Shown here: piece by piece, positions 44,480 through 53,641 of the stretch
Numbering within the stretch: position 1 is the stretch's first letter
Layout of the letters: the number at the start of each line of letters is the position of its first letter
Origin: Chryseobacterium ureilyticum
GTDB lineage: Bacteria > Bacteroidota > Bacteroidia > Flavobacteriales > Weeksellaceae
Direction of reading: 5' to 3'
NCBI RefSeq assembly: GCF_900156735.1
Contig: NZ_FTOL01000001.1
Span: 558,001 to 622,000, forward strand
DNA: 64,000 nucleotides
The notes under the pieces: model-generated
Databases searched by the model: none
Seen by the model: only the letters and a program-made list of their open reading frames with translations
What the model was told of the DNA's origin: nothing
Program-made: the position numbers and the translations under genes

Positions 44480-46465
44480 TTAATCCGGTCGGATCAGATG
44501 AGCAAGATCAGGATCATTCTGTATACGTGACATTTCTTTCTCTATAATAATAGTGACATCCTGTTTAATCTGTTTATAATTTTCGTTAATTTCCTGTTCC
44601 ATATTATTTTCACCATATTCGGATAGGAAAGAACGTATCAGGGGAATGGGTTGATAATTCTTTGTCTCGTTGGCGACCTTCTCGGTATCTACCACGATCT
44701 GGGCATGGAATATCTTTTGTTCTATTTTTTCACCAAAATTGTCAGCTACGGCTCCAACAAACATCCCCTGTGATAAGGTTGAGATCTTTGATGCAGGAAT
44801 CAGACTATCAAGCTGTGTGGAAATCGAAGAGCTGGTATCATTTCTGTTGATACTGATGGATTGTCTTTTTTGTACAATTTTCCCGAACCTTTCTGACAAT
44901 GTTTTTGCAGTGTCGCCAACCACTTGTCCCGCGAAAATATTACCTACGATATTCTGGATTACTTTAGATTCTTTATCGCCATAATCTCGGGTTAACATTG
45001 AAAAGTCTTGCAATCCCAAGCATACGGATATTAAATTACTCCTAGCGGAGGCAATCAAGTTGTCCAAGCCTCGAAAATAAATCTGGGGTAGCTCATCGAT
45101 AATCAACGAGCACTTTAGCTGCTTTTTTTTATTGATCAGACGAACAATTCTTGAATTATAAAGGCCTAGCGCAGCCGAATATATATTTTGCCTGTCCGGG
45201 TTACTACCAACACATAAAATCTTCGGTTCTTTCGGATTATTGATGTCAAGTGAAAAATCATTCCCGGTCATTACCCAGTATAATTTTGGAGATATGATTC
45301 TTGATAATGGTATTTTTGCAGATGCGATCTGACCCTGTAGCTGATCTTGCGCTCCACCTTCCCATGCATCTAAAAAGGGACTAATGTAGTTTTGTAGCTC
45401 CGGATAGCTTGTTAAAATGGTAAAAATATCAGCATACTTTTTATTAAGTAGCTCAATCGCGTGCGGGAAAGTACAGTATTTTCCATTGTCATAGATCTTC
45501 AGAAACCATATGATCGCCGCTAACAGGATGATTGGTGATTCGACAAAGAAATCGCCAGTTTTCTGAATCCATGTCCTGTTTAAATTTAACATTATCGTAT
45601 ATGCAGATTCGTACGCATCGGAAATATCACTCAAAAATGAGGGGCTTAAAGGATTACATCGATGACTGCGACGGGGATCATCAAAGTTTAAAACGTAAAA
45701 CTGTGGTTTGGTGTTATACTTATCGTAATGTTTCAACAAATGGTTATATACGATTAGAGAAAGATCGTCAAATTTGAAATCGAATACATACATAGAGAAT
45801 CCTTTCTCAATGTGCTGCTTGATATAATTGTTTATAATAGCATAACTTTTTCCTGATCCTGGTGTACCGGCAACTATTGCAGCACGAAAAGGATTTACGA
45901 CATTTATCCATCCATCGTTCCATTTTCCTTGATAATAGAATTGTGTAGGTAGATTAACGGAGTATTCATTTTCGATAAGACGGGTTTCCTGCATGAAACT
46001 TTCATTTTCGTTGTTGAAAGGGTCGTCCATTAACCTGTTTTTTAAGAGCCTGCTCATCCATAAACCAGCTACCATCAGCACGATAAATCCCGCTGAAGTA
46101 GTAAGCATATACAGAGGATTTGAAATTTTAAGGAGCGGAAAATTTAAAAGAAAAAGAACTGAACCGGATATTAGGCATATGTAAATGTTTTTCCATTTAA
46201 TTTTTTCATTTTTTACACCTTTGGTCCCAAGGCAACTGAGCGCCAATAAGATCAACGCAAATACTTTACTATATAGCGAATTGTCGAAGAGGCCGGCTGT
46301 CCTTTGAAAGTTCTTTAATATCCTTTCCAGAACTTCAAGTGTCCATCCTTGGTCGTAGAAAAAAGAATAACAGAACCAGTAGAAATTCATAAGTACCAAT
46401 AGGATACTAACTGCACGCATAAAGGCCATAATTTTGGCTAATCCTCGTAAATCGTCTTCTTGCAT
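44480..46465 (-). CDS. mobC: Type IV coupling protein MobC (VirD4/TraD-like)
   Basis: A 661-aa ATPase. Four hydrophobic segments occupy the first about 150 residues, anchoring it in the inner membrane. Walker A is AGTPGSGKSYAI (near 200), Walker B LIIDELPQI (near 450), followed by SLISVCLGLQDFSML-type sensor motifs. It couples the relaxosome to the mating pore. It lies upstream in the minus-strand group with mobB and mobA but is separated from them by two small plus-strand genes. Confidence 0.9.
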   Translation of the reverse strand: MQEDDLRGLAKIMAFMRAVSILLVLMNFYWFCYSFFYDQGWTLEVLERILKNFQRTAGLFDNSLYSKVFALILLALSCLGTKGVKNEKIKWKNIYICLISGSVLFLLNFPLLKISNPLYMLTTSAGFIVLMVAGLWMSRLLKNRLMDDPFNNENESFMQETRLIENEYSVNLPTQFYYQGKWNDGWINVVNPFRAAIVAGTPGSGKSYAIINNYIKQHIEKGFSMYVFDFKFDDLSLIVYNHLLKHYDKYNTKPQFYVLNFDDPRRSHRCNPLSPSFLSDISDAYESAYTIMLNLNRTWIQKTGDFFVESPIILLAAIIWFLKIYDNGKYCTFPHAIELLNKKYADIFTILTSYPELQNYISPFLDAWEGGAQDQLQGQIASAKIPLSRIISPKLYWVMTGNDFSLDINNPKEPKILCVGSNPDRQNIYSAALGLYNSRIVRLINKKKQLKCSLIIDELPQIYFRGLDNLIASARSNLISVCLGLQDFSMLTRDYGDKESKVIQNIVGNIFAGQVVGDTAKTLSERFGKIVQKRQSISINRNDTSSSISTQLDSLIPASKISTLSQGMFVGAVADNFGEKIEQKIFHAQIVVDTEKVANETKNYQPIPLIRSFLSEYGENNMEQEINENYKQIKQDVTIIIEKEMSRIQNDPDLAHLIRPD

Positions 46466-46697
46466 AAGTGATAATTTTCATCATAGATATTATCTCTGCG
46501 GATGAAAATTTGAGAAGTAGTTTTTAGCGGTATAAATTGTCCTGTAATGTCTTATAGCAAGGTTAAAAACAAGTTTTTAGAGACACGAAAAATTGGTGCG
46601 AAATGTGGGTTTTTAAAATTGGAATATTTTCGGAGAATTTCTATTTTGAGATAAAATTCATATTATTAAAAAGAATTTCGAAAGTAAATACATTATC

Positions 46698-46952
46698 ATG
46701 CTGGATACAATAGGACAATATGAAGAACATTTTACTAAGCAGACTTTTAGGATTACATTTAAAACCCGTGATTTCCAGATTGTTTTATTGAAAAAAGATT
46801 TAACGAAGGACCAAGAAGAATTTTCTGTTTTATTAGATGGGCTGGTTCAGACTCTTATTAAGCGAGATGGAAAATGGCATTTTGCACATGGCGAAGATAA
46901 GGATCTTGCAGAAAACATCTGGCGCCAAATAGCTCTTCGTTATAGGTTATGA
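46698..46952 (+). CDS. Hypothetical 84-aa protein
   Basis: A small soluble protein (MLDTIGQYEEHFTKQTFRIT at the start, FAHGEDKDLAENIWRQIALR at the end). The alternating strand pattern suggests a small alpha/beta fold. It lies divergently from mobC, with 230 bases of shared upstream region. No family recognised; small genes at this place are frequent in such elements. Confidence 0.6.
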   Translation: MLDTIGQYEEHFTKQTFRITFKTRDFQIVLLKKDLTKDQEEFSVLLDGLVQTLIKRDGKWHFAHGEDKDLAENIWRQIALRYRL

Positions 46953-47016
46953 TATCCAAGTTAGCCTAATCGTCTACATTTTTGGGAATTCAATCAATAA
47001 AAATTATAGGTCATTT

Positions 47017-47305
47017 ATGAAAGTAGATTTTAGGATACCTAAAAAGTTTGTTATATATCAAAAAGGGTCGGTCTTTTTCAAATTTTGATAATGAGGTGGA
47101 TCATAATGTGGCATCTTGGATAGAAGGAAAGAATTACTGTGCTGAATTTACGGCCGGTAATTTTCACGGGCTTGTATGGTGGAATGATGAACCGGGATAC
47201 TGGTGCGTTGAAATATGGCAAGATCGCGTCTATAAAAGTTCATATATGGCAGAGAGATTAGAAGACCTTATTCAGGAAGTGCAGGCCACTTACGGTTTTT
47301 TGTAG
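47017..47305 (+). pseudogene. Small hypothetical gene, apparently frameshifted
   Basis: The ATG at 47017 starts MKVDFRIPKKFVIYQKGSVF and stops at 47088, while the neighbouring frame carries the remaining protein (VASWIEGKNYCAEF, GLVWWNDEPGYWCVEIWQD) to TAG-free TAG at 47305 without a good start of its own (only TTG 47048 or GTG 47096). The two halves look like one protein of about 95 residues broken by a one-base change near 47060-47085. It may instead start at the TTG. No family recognised. Confidence 0.5.
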
Positions 47306-47341
47306 GCTGTACCATCTTTCTGAAGCTTTTGCTGGCGATTA

Positions 47342-48619
47342 TCAGGTGGGACGTTTTTTTCGTTTTTTCTTCATCTGATATTCAAAGGCTTGCTCTTCGG
47401 GATCTTCGGCAAATGTGCCAGTGAGTAGTGATTCGAGGAACCCAAAACCATCAATGTTAGAAAGATTTACCATAAAATCAAAAAACGGATGTAAGTGATC
47501 AGATGTGGTTGTATTATTAGTTGAATTTGTTTGATTAATAATAATTGGCTGTACTATTTTATTTTGTTTCAGTTTTAAGTCGTGACTAGAAAATAGTTCT
47601 TGAAAGACATTCGCCGAGAATTGCTTTCCTAGTTGGGAACCGTTAAACACATTCCTTGTATTATGGTCTATAAAGGTAATGCCGTAAATTCTGTCTTGCT
47701 CATTTCTCCTGATAACAGTATTAATGCCATGCTGGATCAAATAGTCCTTAAAAGTCATTTCGTTGGAATTTAGCTGCATTGCCTGCTGGATTACTTCTGT
47801 AATGGAAGATTTAGCTGATGCGCTGTTCGCTCTACTTTTATCAAAATGAGCCCTGAGTTCTTTTAGTCCTGCCTGTTTACCAAACAATGAAGATTTAAAG
47901 GGATTGCTTACTTTATTCCCATTTTCATTTGTAGCGAAATAAACCAATCCCTCTTTGATTTCCCCTAGGTATTCTTTTTTGATGTGCTCAGACGTTATAT
48001 TAAAAAGTGACAACAATGCGTTGTAACTGCCCAGGCTCTGGAATTGGTAATATTTTGGAAGATGACGAACAATAGATGCGATCTGAGCTTTGATATTTCC
48101 TGTGGCAAAATTAATAGGATTTACTGGGATGCTGGATTCAAAGAGCTGCTTTTCAGGTGCAGGCGATAGGTTAAACTTTGTTTCGAGTTCTCTACAGATA
48201 TCCATTGATTTTTTCTTTTCAAATGAATCCGGAATTTTAATACCCTTACAATCAACTGTTGTTGAAACAATGTGTATATGCGTACGTTCGATGTCAGTAT
48301 GCTTGAAGACGACATAAGGTTGTTCGCCATAGCCCAATTTTTGCATGTATTCCTCAGCAATCTTTATATAGTCCTCATCAGAAATACAATCGTTTGGATC
48401 TGGATTAAGTGAAATATGAAGTGCCGTTTTCTCGGTGTTTTTATTTGCCAGTAAATAAGGGGCAAAAGAAGTTAGGAGTTGCATTGCCGTATAATTTCCG
48501 TCAGCAGTTTCCTTCATATGATGAAGGTGCAAAATCTCGCCATTATTATTGAGAACTTTGCTGTGGTTGTACAGTAAAGCTCCATATATATTAGTTCCTC
48601 TTCCGATTTTTGCGACCAT
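47342..48619 (-). CDS. mobB: Relaxase MobB (MOB_P-like)
   Basis: A 425-aa relaxase/mobilisation nuclease. The N-terminus MVAKIGRGTNIYGALLYNHS provides the catalytic Tyr region; ALHISLNPDPND follows, and the metal-binding 3-His signature is FKHTDIERTHIHIVST. The C-terminal 200 residues are charged and likely disordered at the end (KKKRKKRPT). It nicks oriT and pilots the strand. Its start overlaps the stop of mobA by one base. Confidence 0.9.
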   Translation of the reverse strand: MVAKIGRGTNIYGALLYNHSKVLNNNGEILHLHHMKETADGNYTAMQLLTSFAPYLLANKNTEKTALHISLNPDPNDCISDEDYIKIAEEYMQKLGYGEQPYVVFKHTDIERTHIHIVSTTVDCKGIKIPDSFEKKKSMDICRELETKFNLSPAPEKQLFESSIPVNPINFATGNIKAQIASIVRHLPKYYQFQSLGSYNALLSLFNITSEHIKKEYLGEIKEGLVYFATNENGNKVSNPFKSSLFGKQAGLKELRAHFDKSRANSASAKSSITEVIQQAMQLNSNEMTFKDYLIQHGINTVIRRNEQDRIYGITFIDHNTRNVFNGSQLGKQFSANVFQELFSSHDLKLKQNKIVQPIIINQTNSTNNTTTSDHLHPFFDFMVNLSNIDGFGFLESLLTGTFAEDPEEQAFEYQMKKKRKKRPT

Positions 48620-49062
48620 TAATTTTCTTTTTTTAGCAGATACTCTGTTTCAAACTGTTTGGTGAGAATCAGTATTTCCTTACATAAACTGGCTAATTCA
48701 AGGGTGTGTTTTTCCAATTTACCAATATAAAGTATGGTTTTTTTATCACTGAAGTTTGTATGTAGCACCTTAACAACCTGATTATAATTTACGCCGATGG
48801 CTCTGAATTGTGCGAAGAAATGCGATAATTTTGTTGTGTATTCGTTCGCGGTTGCATCTATTTTAATTGATTTTATTCGTCTCTCAAATAATAATGATAC
48901 AATAAACTTTGCTTTTGTATCCAGTCCACTCTGTTCGAAAAGTGATAAAAACCTAGTGTTTTCTATATCGGTCAATCGGAATACATAGCGGTGTATCGCT
49001 CTGTTTATTTTTGGATTTCTCCCGCCTTTGTGATGAGCTTTCATATCTTTTTGCCAAAACAT
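48619..49062 (-). CDS. mobA: Mobilisation protein MobA (relaxosome accessory)
   Basis: A 147-aa protein of the MobC/MobA-like (MbeC) accessory family. It begins with a basic tail (KAHHKGGRNPKINRAIHRYV) and a ribbon-helix-helix-like segment, and ends in helices with FFAQFRAIGVNYNQVVKVLH, which is the family hallmark. It binds oriT and helps the relaxase. It is first in the mobA-mobB pair and about 140 bases from the oriT-like structure. Confidence 0.85.
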   Translation of the reverse strand: MFWQKDMKAHHKGGRNPKINRAIHRYVFRLTDIENTRFLSLFEQSGLDTKAKFIVSLLFERRIKSIKIDATANEYTTKLSHFFAQFRAIGVNYNQVVKVLHTNFSDKKTILYIGKLEKHTLELASLCKEILILTKQFETEYLLKKEN

Positions 49063-49725
49063 ATCTGTTTTTAGAATAGCAAACTGGTTTTTTGCTTATT
49101 CTTTCCTAAGTCGGCGTTTAATAGCCGAAAAGAAGACAATAGTTGATAAAAAAATTAAATAGTACATACGACTTCGGAGGATTTACTTAGCTCTCGGCAG
49201 GAGCAAGTCGTTTTGGGGCACAAAACGAGTTTTGAGGCACTCAAAACACAACTTGCTCTGTTCACGGGAACAGAAATAAAAAAAATACTACAGTAGAAGT
49301 TAATCCTAAAAGGATTAAGTCAATTTCGGAAAAGATAGGTTAGTATGTCCCTGATACCATTAATGCCTATTAAAACTGTTTTCCTTTACAACAAATGGGG
49401 AAGATTGGTAAACCTGCATTTTGGTCGGGAATGCAACATGTCAATAAGTAGGTAATAAAAGTATTAGGTTTTAAAAACATAAAAATATAAAAGTGTAAAA
49501 GCGTAAAAGCGGTAAAGTTGGCAAAATGTCTTTTGTATCTACCTGTGAATGGTTTTACATTTTCATTTATGGTCATATTTCCACCTTGGTAATCATATAA
49601 AAAGTAATATAACAACTTGCATATAAGGTATTACACACTGCAATTGTCGAAGTAAAGAGATAAAATATGTTTCTGCATTCCCGCTTTTGGGGTTAAATGG
49701 TAAAATGATTAATAATATATAAGCA
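49063..49725. other. Intergenic between mobA and traA (oriT region)
   Basis: 660 bases without a credible gene. It holds the cloverleaf at 49201-49258 and, at 49493-49516, the direct repeats GTGTAAAA, GCGTAAAA, GCGGTAAA. A minus frame at 49370-49615 has unlikely composition and is not taken as a gene. Confidence 0.5.
49201..49258. other. Cloverleaf of nested inverted repeats, candidate oriT
   Basis: Outer arms GAGCAAGT (49201-49208) and ACTTGCTC (49251-49258) enclose two hairpins: CGTTTTG-gggca-CAAAACG (49209-49227) and GTTTTGA-ggcac-TCAAAAC (49229-49247). All three stems are perfect. The position next to mobA, upstream of its start, is where oriT lies in Bacteroides mobilisation regions. 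Confidence 0.6.
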
Positions 49726-50493
49726 ATGGAAAAAAAGAAGAAAACTTTAAAGGTCAGCATTTACACTCAAAAAGGAGGAGTGGGGAAGTCCACAATCACA
49801 ACTTTGCTGGCAAGTGTGCTGCATTATCGATTAGGTTTTAATGTTTTGGTTATGGACTGTGACTTCCCACAGCATAGTCTGAGTAATATGCGAGAAAGAG
49901 ATAGAGTAAGTATCATGAATAGTGAATATCACAAGAAGGCAGCTATGAAGCAGTTCCAGACCATTAATAAGAAAGCGTACCCGATTATAAAGAGTAAGGC
50001 GGATATAGCTCTGGAAACAGCTTTAGAGAATATAAGTCAGCTTTCTGTTGAGCCAGATATTGTATTCTTTGATTTACCGGGTACAGCCAACACAAAGGGT
50101 GTGTTAACCGCGCTAAAGTCGATGGATTTTATTTTTTCTCCCATTACTGCCGATCGTCTTGTCGTGGAGAGTACCCTTGCATTCAGTAAGGCTTTTCTTC
50201 AGCTTCCTCCCTCAGATGATCAGAATGAAGGGTTAGCTCTCTGGCTGTTTTGGAACCAGGTTGACGGTCGTGAAAAGACGGGTCTCTATATAGCATACCA
50301 AGAGGTGATTGAGGAGCTTGGTCTACTTATGATGAAAACAGGTATTCGGGATAGTAAGCGGTTTAGAAAAGAGACGGATGACACGATTAATTACGTTTTT
50401 AGATCCAGTCTTTTGCCAGCTGAATTACAGCTTTTGAAAGTTACCCGTTTTGACCTTTTTATTGCGGAGTTTTTAAAGATCATTCACTTATAG
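49726..50493 (+). CDS. traA: ParA-family ATPase TraA
   Basis: A 255-aa Walker-type ATPase. The deviant Walker A is KGGVGKST in YTQKGGVGKSTITTLLA, then MDCDFPQHSLSNMRERD and VFFDLPGTANTKG (Walker A' and B). In CTnDOT-like elements this is TraA, thought to act in partition or in assembling the transfer complex. It starts the plus-strand transfer cluster and lies 11 bases before traB. Confidence 0.85.
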   Translation: MEKKKKTLKVSIYTQKGGVGKSTITTLLASVLHYRLGFNVLVMDCDFPQHSLSNMRERDRVSIMNSEYHKKAAMKQFQTINKKAYPIIKSKADIALETALENISQLSVEPDIVFFDLPGTANTKGVLTALKSMDFIFSPITADRLVVESTLAFSKAFLQLPPSDDQNEGLALWLFWNQVDGREKTGLYIAYQEVIEELGLLMMKTGIRDSKRFRKETDDTINYVFRSSLLPAELQLLKVTRFDLFIAEFLKIIHL

Positions 50494-50504
50494 ATAATAA
50501 AAAA

Positions 50505-50906
50505 ATGACAAGAGGAAAGGGACGAAAAGATTTTGAAAAACCTGTCGTAGATGAAGATTATCTCATGCAGATTATGAGCGGGGATGAGCCGGCTCCAGAT
50601 AAGTTTGTCGAGAAACAGGAAGAACAAAAAGAGAGCAAACCCCGCGAACGGGCAAAATCATCATTAGCTAAGAAAGTTGATTATGAAGAAACGTTTTTGG
50701 TCAACCGTTTTCCTTCGGGAAGAAGTGGTAAGGTTGTATACATTCGATCGGAATTCCATGAACGTTTGCTTCGGATTGTACAATTGACCAGGGAAGATAA
50801 AGTAACGCTGTACTCTTACATAGACAATATTTTGGAATATCATTTCAGGGAATTTGGAGGTGACATCACTGATTACTTCAATGACCGCTTTAAACCGATA
50901 ATATAA
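50505..50906 (+). CDS. traB: DUF3408 protein TraB
   Basis: A 133-aa protein with a disordered charged N-terminal half and a C-terminal DUF3408 part (VYIRSEFHERLLRIVQLTRE, then YSYIDNILEYHFREF) that looks like a ribbon-helix-helix DNA-binding domain. Co-transcribed with traA and with the similar protein that follows. Confidence 0.8.
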   Translation: MTRGKGRKDFEKPVVDEDYLMQIMSGDEPAPDKFVEKQEEQKESKPRERAKSSLAKKVDYEETFLVNRFPSGRSGKVVYIRSEFHERLLRIVQLTREDKVTLYSYIDNILEYHFREFGGDITDYFNDRFKPII

Positions 50907-50912
50907 TTGACA

Positions 50913-51209
50913 ATGAAAAAGACACAAAACAAAGTTGAAGTTACCATTAAGGTAAATCAAGAAACAGGAATTGCCAAGGGAACATATGGGAAGTTGTTCC
51001 TAGATAGAAAAAATATAGAAAAAAGAGGTGAAAAAAGTATCTATTTGCGGGAAGAGTACCACCAACGTTTATCTCGGATTGCCCAAATCATAGGCGGAGA
51101 CAAAATCCCTCTCTATGCCTACCTCGACAATATACTTTCACATCATTTTGACCTATTTGAGTCGATGATAATCGAGGAATTTGAAGCTAACTGTAAACCA
51201 CTTTTTTGA
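50913..51209 (+). CDS. Second DUF3408 protein
   Basis: About 98 residues from ATG 50913 (a TTG at 50907 is less likely). The C-terminal part (YLREEYHQRLSRIAQIIGGD, then YAYLDNILSHHFDLFE) is clearly homologous to that of TraB, so the two are tandem paralogues. Probably a DNA-binding accessory, TraC position in the CTnDOT scheme. The N-terminus is short and basic. Confidence 0.75.
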   Translation: MKKTQNKVEVTIKVNQETGIAKGTYGKLFLDRKNIEKRGEKSIYLREEYHQRLSRIAQIIGGDKIPLYAYLDNILSHHFDLFESMIIEEFEANCKPLF

Positions 51210-51215
51210 TGTGTT

Positions 51216-51833
51216 ATGGATGGTTTAATACAAATTGTGATCCTGTTCTGCCTTTTTACAATTATCGTTTTGCTTGCTATTGATAAGGTTAAAATAGTTA
51301 AGTCCGTGAAAACACAGGAACCGAAGGCGGTTTCTTCTCAATTACCTGATGTTATGGGCAAAACCCATAAGGACACAGATCATAGGTTAGGTGAAGACAG
51401 AATTGGCGGTAGGCCATTGATAAAACCTAAAACTGATGAATTAGATCAACCTAACAAAGTTTTGGAAAATCAATTGAATCCACAACTGGAGGGCGAAGTA
51501 CCTATTGATCCGGTCGAGGATGAAGAATGGTTGGAGGATGAATTTCCACCTTATGATGCAAGATTTAGTCAGGGTGTTTCCCTTGAAGAGTTGTTGACGG
51601 TGGGAAAACTTCTCCAGCAAAATGATCTCGAATCGGAGCAGCAAAATAAGGTTATTGATGTTATGCAAAAAATACAGGGGACGGATTTATACAATGTTTT
51701 AGAGAATACAATTGAAGGTGCTTCCCAAAGGGTAGCAATGTTACTTGATAGAACTTTAGATAGCAAGAACTTGAACGATGTGGCGCCATCTGAAGGCCAG
51801 TTGGACGATTTTGACATTGGTAATTTTTTATGA
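51216..51833 (+). CDS. traD: Conjugal transfer protein TraD (Bacteroidetes type)
   Basis: A 205-aa protein with one N-terminal membrane segment (IQIVILFCLFTIIVLLAI) and a long acidic, mostly disordered region, then a helical C-terminus (FSQGVSLEELLTVGKLLQQN). This is the CTnDOT-type TraD, not the VirD4-like coupling protein of F plasmid. Role unknown. Follows the DUF3408 gene by 6 bases. Confidence 0.75.
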   Translation: MDGLIQIVILFCLFTIIVLLAIDKVKIVKSVKTQEPKAVSSQLPDVMGKTHKDTDHRLGEDRIGGRPLIKPKTDELDQPNKVLENQLNPQLEGEVPIDPVEDEEWLEDEFPPYDARFSQGVSLEELLTVGKLLQQNDLESEQQNKVIDVMQKIQGTDLYNVLENTIEGASQRVAMLLDRTLDSKNLNDVAPSEGQLDDFDIGNFL

Positions 51834-51995
51834 AAGTGTCAATTCCGATTTCAAGGCAGACCTTGACGAAAAGCAATGCATCAATAGGACACTGTAAGAA
51901 TAATTAGTACTTCATTATCTCATTCTGCTCATCCTTTTCCTGTTTCCGCAGATTTTAGCGGTCTTGGAATTAAGAAAAACTAAAATCAAAATGTT

Positions 51996-52787
51996 ATGGA
52001 AACAAACTTGCCAATATTTAAATGGGAAAATTTTGAGTTTATCATCGATGTTCAGAACAACAATGTATGGGAAAAATCAGATCCAAAAAATATCTATTTG
52101 TTATGGCAGATGGACGATCTTGGGAAAGACGGTTACACATTTGAGCACTACGATGAATCTACTGGTAGATCCGTCAAGGTCAATCTGCCCCCGTTAATAA
52201 CTTTAGATCCGAGTGGTATGGCTTTAAAATACAATAAGTCCCTGGAAGAAATTAAGGGGTCAAGTGATTTTGAGGTTATGGTTGATCAGGGCTTGCTTAA
52301 AAATCGAATTTCTTCCGGCCAACTTCCAACTATTACAATTGCCGATAGTATTTTCTATGCAGATGCGCGAATAGATCTATTAAGGCCCAAAGATGATTTT
52401 TCAACAATGGGAATCCGTTTTGACGACCTTGACGATTATTATGTTGTGGAAACCAACACTTATGCATTTCCCTATAATCCACGAACGCATGAAATTGCAA
52501 AGCTGGACTATGAGAATATCACTGAATATCCAAAGGATCTGTTATTTGTTGAAATTCCAGATGTGAAGGTACTCGATCCTGTCGGCTGGAACAGGCGAAA
52601 CGGATGGCCTGAAACAGATGATCTAAAGTGGGTTGGATTGACGCTCGAATTTGATGCTAAGATCATTCCCTGGAAACAAACAGGGATAGATGATCTTATT
52701 AATGAAAATAGATTAAAGAAACCTATCCAGAAAGCCGTCAAAGCACAGGAAAATTCTTTCAAAAACAAAAGAGGACCAAAGCTATAA
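51996..52787 (+). CDS. Hypothetical 263-aa protein in transfer region
   Basis: A soluble protein beginning METNLPIFKWENFEFIIDVQ, with a beta-rich middle (GQLPTITIADSIFYADARID, YYVVETNTYAFPYNPRTHEI) and a basic tail (ENSFKNKRGPKL). No signal peptide or membrane segment. Unknown family, but proteins like it are commonly placed between traD and traE in such elements. It has its own terminator and so may be separately expressed. Confidence 0.65.
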   Translation: METNLPIFKWENFEFIIDVQNNNVWEKSDPKNIYLLWQMDDLGKDGYTFEHYDESTGRSVKVNLPPLITLDPSGMALKYNKSLEEIKGSSDFEVMVDQGLLKNRISSGQLPTITIADSIFYADARIDLLRPKDDFSTMGIRFDDLDDYYVVETNTYAFPYNPRTHEIAKLDYENITEYPKDLLFVEIPDVKVLDPVGWNRRNGWPETDDLKWVGLTLEFDAKIIPWKQTGIDDLINENRLKKPIQKAVKAQENSFKNKRGPKL

Positions 52788-52813
52788 TTATATAGATGGG
52801 TAACAATAAGGAG

Positions 52814-52846
52814 CCGTCAAAGTTGAGTACTTTGGCGGTTTTTTTT
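52814..52846 (+). terminator. Terminator before traE operon
   Basis: CCGTCAAAGT (52814-52823) pairs with ACTTTGGCGG (52829-52838) with one G-T pair, followed by eight T. The bases after it up to 52988 should hold the promoter of the traE-Q operon. Confidence 0.8.
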
Positions 52847-52988
52847 GTCCAAAAATATGTCCAATTAGGAAACCTTAAGCCAATTTAGTCCGCTCTCTAC
52901 CACTCTTCCCAATTTCATTTCATTCCGGTGACACCTTTGTTTCCAAGCCCGCACAGACGGGGATTACGAACAAAAAATGTAATGAAAC

Positions 52989-53297
52989 ATGAAAAATCGA
53001 AGACTAAAAATTCCGTTAGTATTTGCTATTTGCCTTTCCTTCCAAAGTGTGCTCCTAGCCCAAGGAAATGGTGTAGCAGGTATCTCAGAAGCAACCCAAA
53101 TGGTAACCAGCTATTTTGATCCTGCAACCAAGCTGATCTATGCGATCGGTGCTGTCGTGGGACTGATTGGAGGGGTGAAAGTGTACAACAAGTTTTCTTC
53201 TGGAGACCCTGACACGAGTAAAACAGCGGCGAGCTGGTTCGGAGCTTGTATTTTCCTCATTGTGGCAGCAACAATACTGCGTTCATTCTTTCTATAA
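52989..53297 (+). CDS. traE: TraE, DUF4134 membrane protein
   Basis: A 102-aa protein with signal peptide (IPLVFAICLSFQSVLLAQG) and two membrane segments (LIYAIGAVVGLIGGVKVY and SWFGACIFLIVAATILRSF). It has the features of VirB2-like pilin or core subunits; DUF4134 is TraE of CTnDOT. First gene of the mating-pore operon. Confidence 0.85.
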   Translation: MKNRRLKIPLVFAICLSFQSVLLAQGNGVAGISEATQMVTSYFDPATKLIYAIGAVVGLIGGVKVYNKFSSGDPDTSKTAASWFGACIFLIVAATILRSFFL

Positions 53298-53305
53298 AAT
53301 TGACT

Positions 53306-53641
53306 ATGAAGTATCATATCAATAAAGGAATAGGGAGGACGGTTGAATTCAAAGGTTTGAAAGCTCAATATCTTTTTGTTTTCGCCGGTGGACTTCTTAC
53401 AGTTCTCATTCTTGTGATGATCATGTACATGGCTGGAATTCATACGTACCTCTGTTTGAGTATCGGAATCGGTGCTGCATCAATTATAATCTGGAAAACT
53501 TTCGCACTTAATGCAAAATATGGTGAGCATGGTCTAATGAAACTTGGTGCAAGAAGGGTGCATCCCCGATACATTATTTGCCGCAAACCAGTCCATAGGT
53601 ATTTAAAAAGAAATCTCACCACCAAAAAACAAATTTTATGA
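53306..53641 (+). CDS. traF: TraF, DUF4133 membrane protein (VirB3-like)
   Basis: 111 residues from ATG 53306 (the frame is open further upstream to 53246 but overlaps traE). Two membrane segments (YLFVFAGGLLTVLILVMIM, YLCLSIGIGAASIIIW) and a basic tail, as in VirB3-type proteins that sit next to the VirB4 ATPase. It overlaps traG by 4 bases. Confidence 0.85.
   Translation: MKYHINKGIGRTVEFKGLKAQYLFVFAGGLLTVLILVMIMYMAGIHTYLCLSIGIGAASIIIWKTFALNAKYGEHGLMKLGARRVHPRYIICRKPVHRYLKRNLTTKKQIL

Noticed and set aside
49493..49516. Short direct repeats GTGTAAAA/GCGTAAAA/GCGGTAAA as possible iterons
   Set aside because: Only two to three imperfect units; not enough to call a replication origin. Mentioned only as content of the intergenic region.
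49370..49615. 81-aa minus-strand frame between mobA and traA
   Set aside because: Composition is unlike a real protein, it lies over AT-rich repeat-like DNA (GTGTAAAAGCGTAAAAGCGG) and has no conserved-looking segment.
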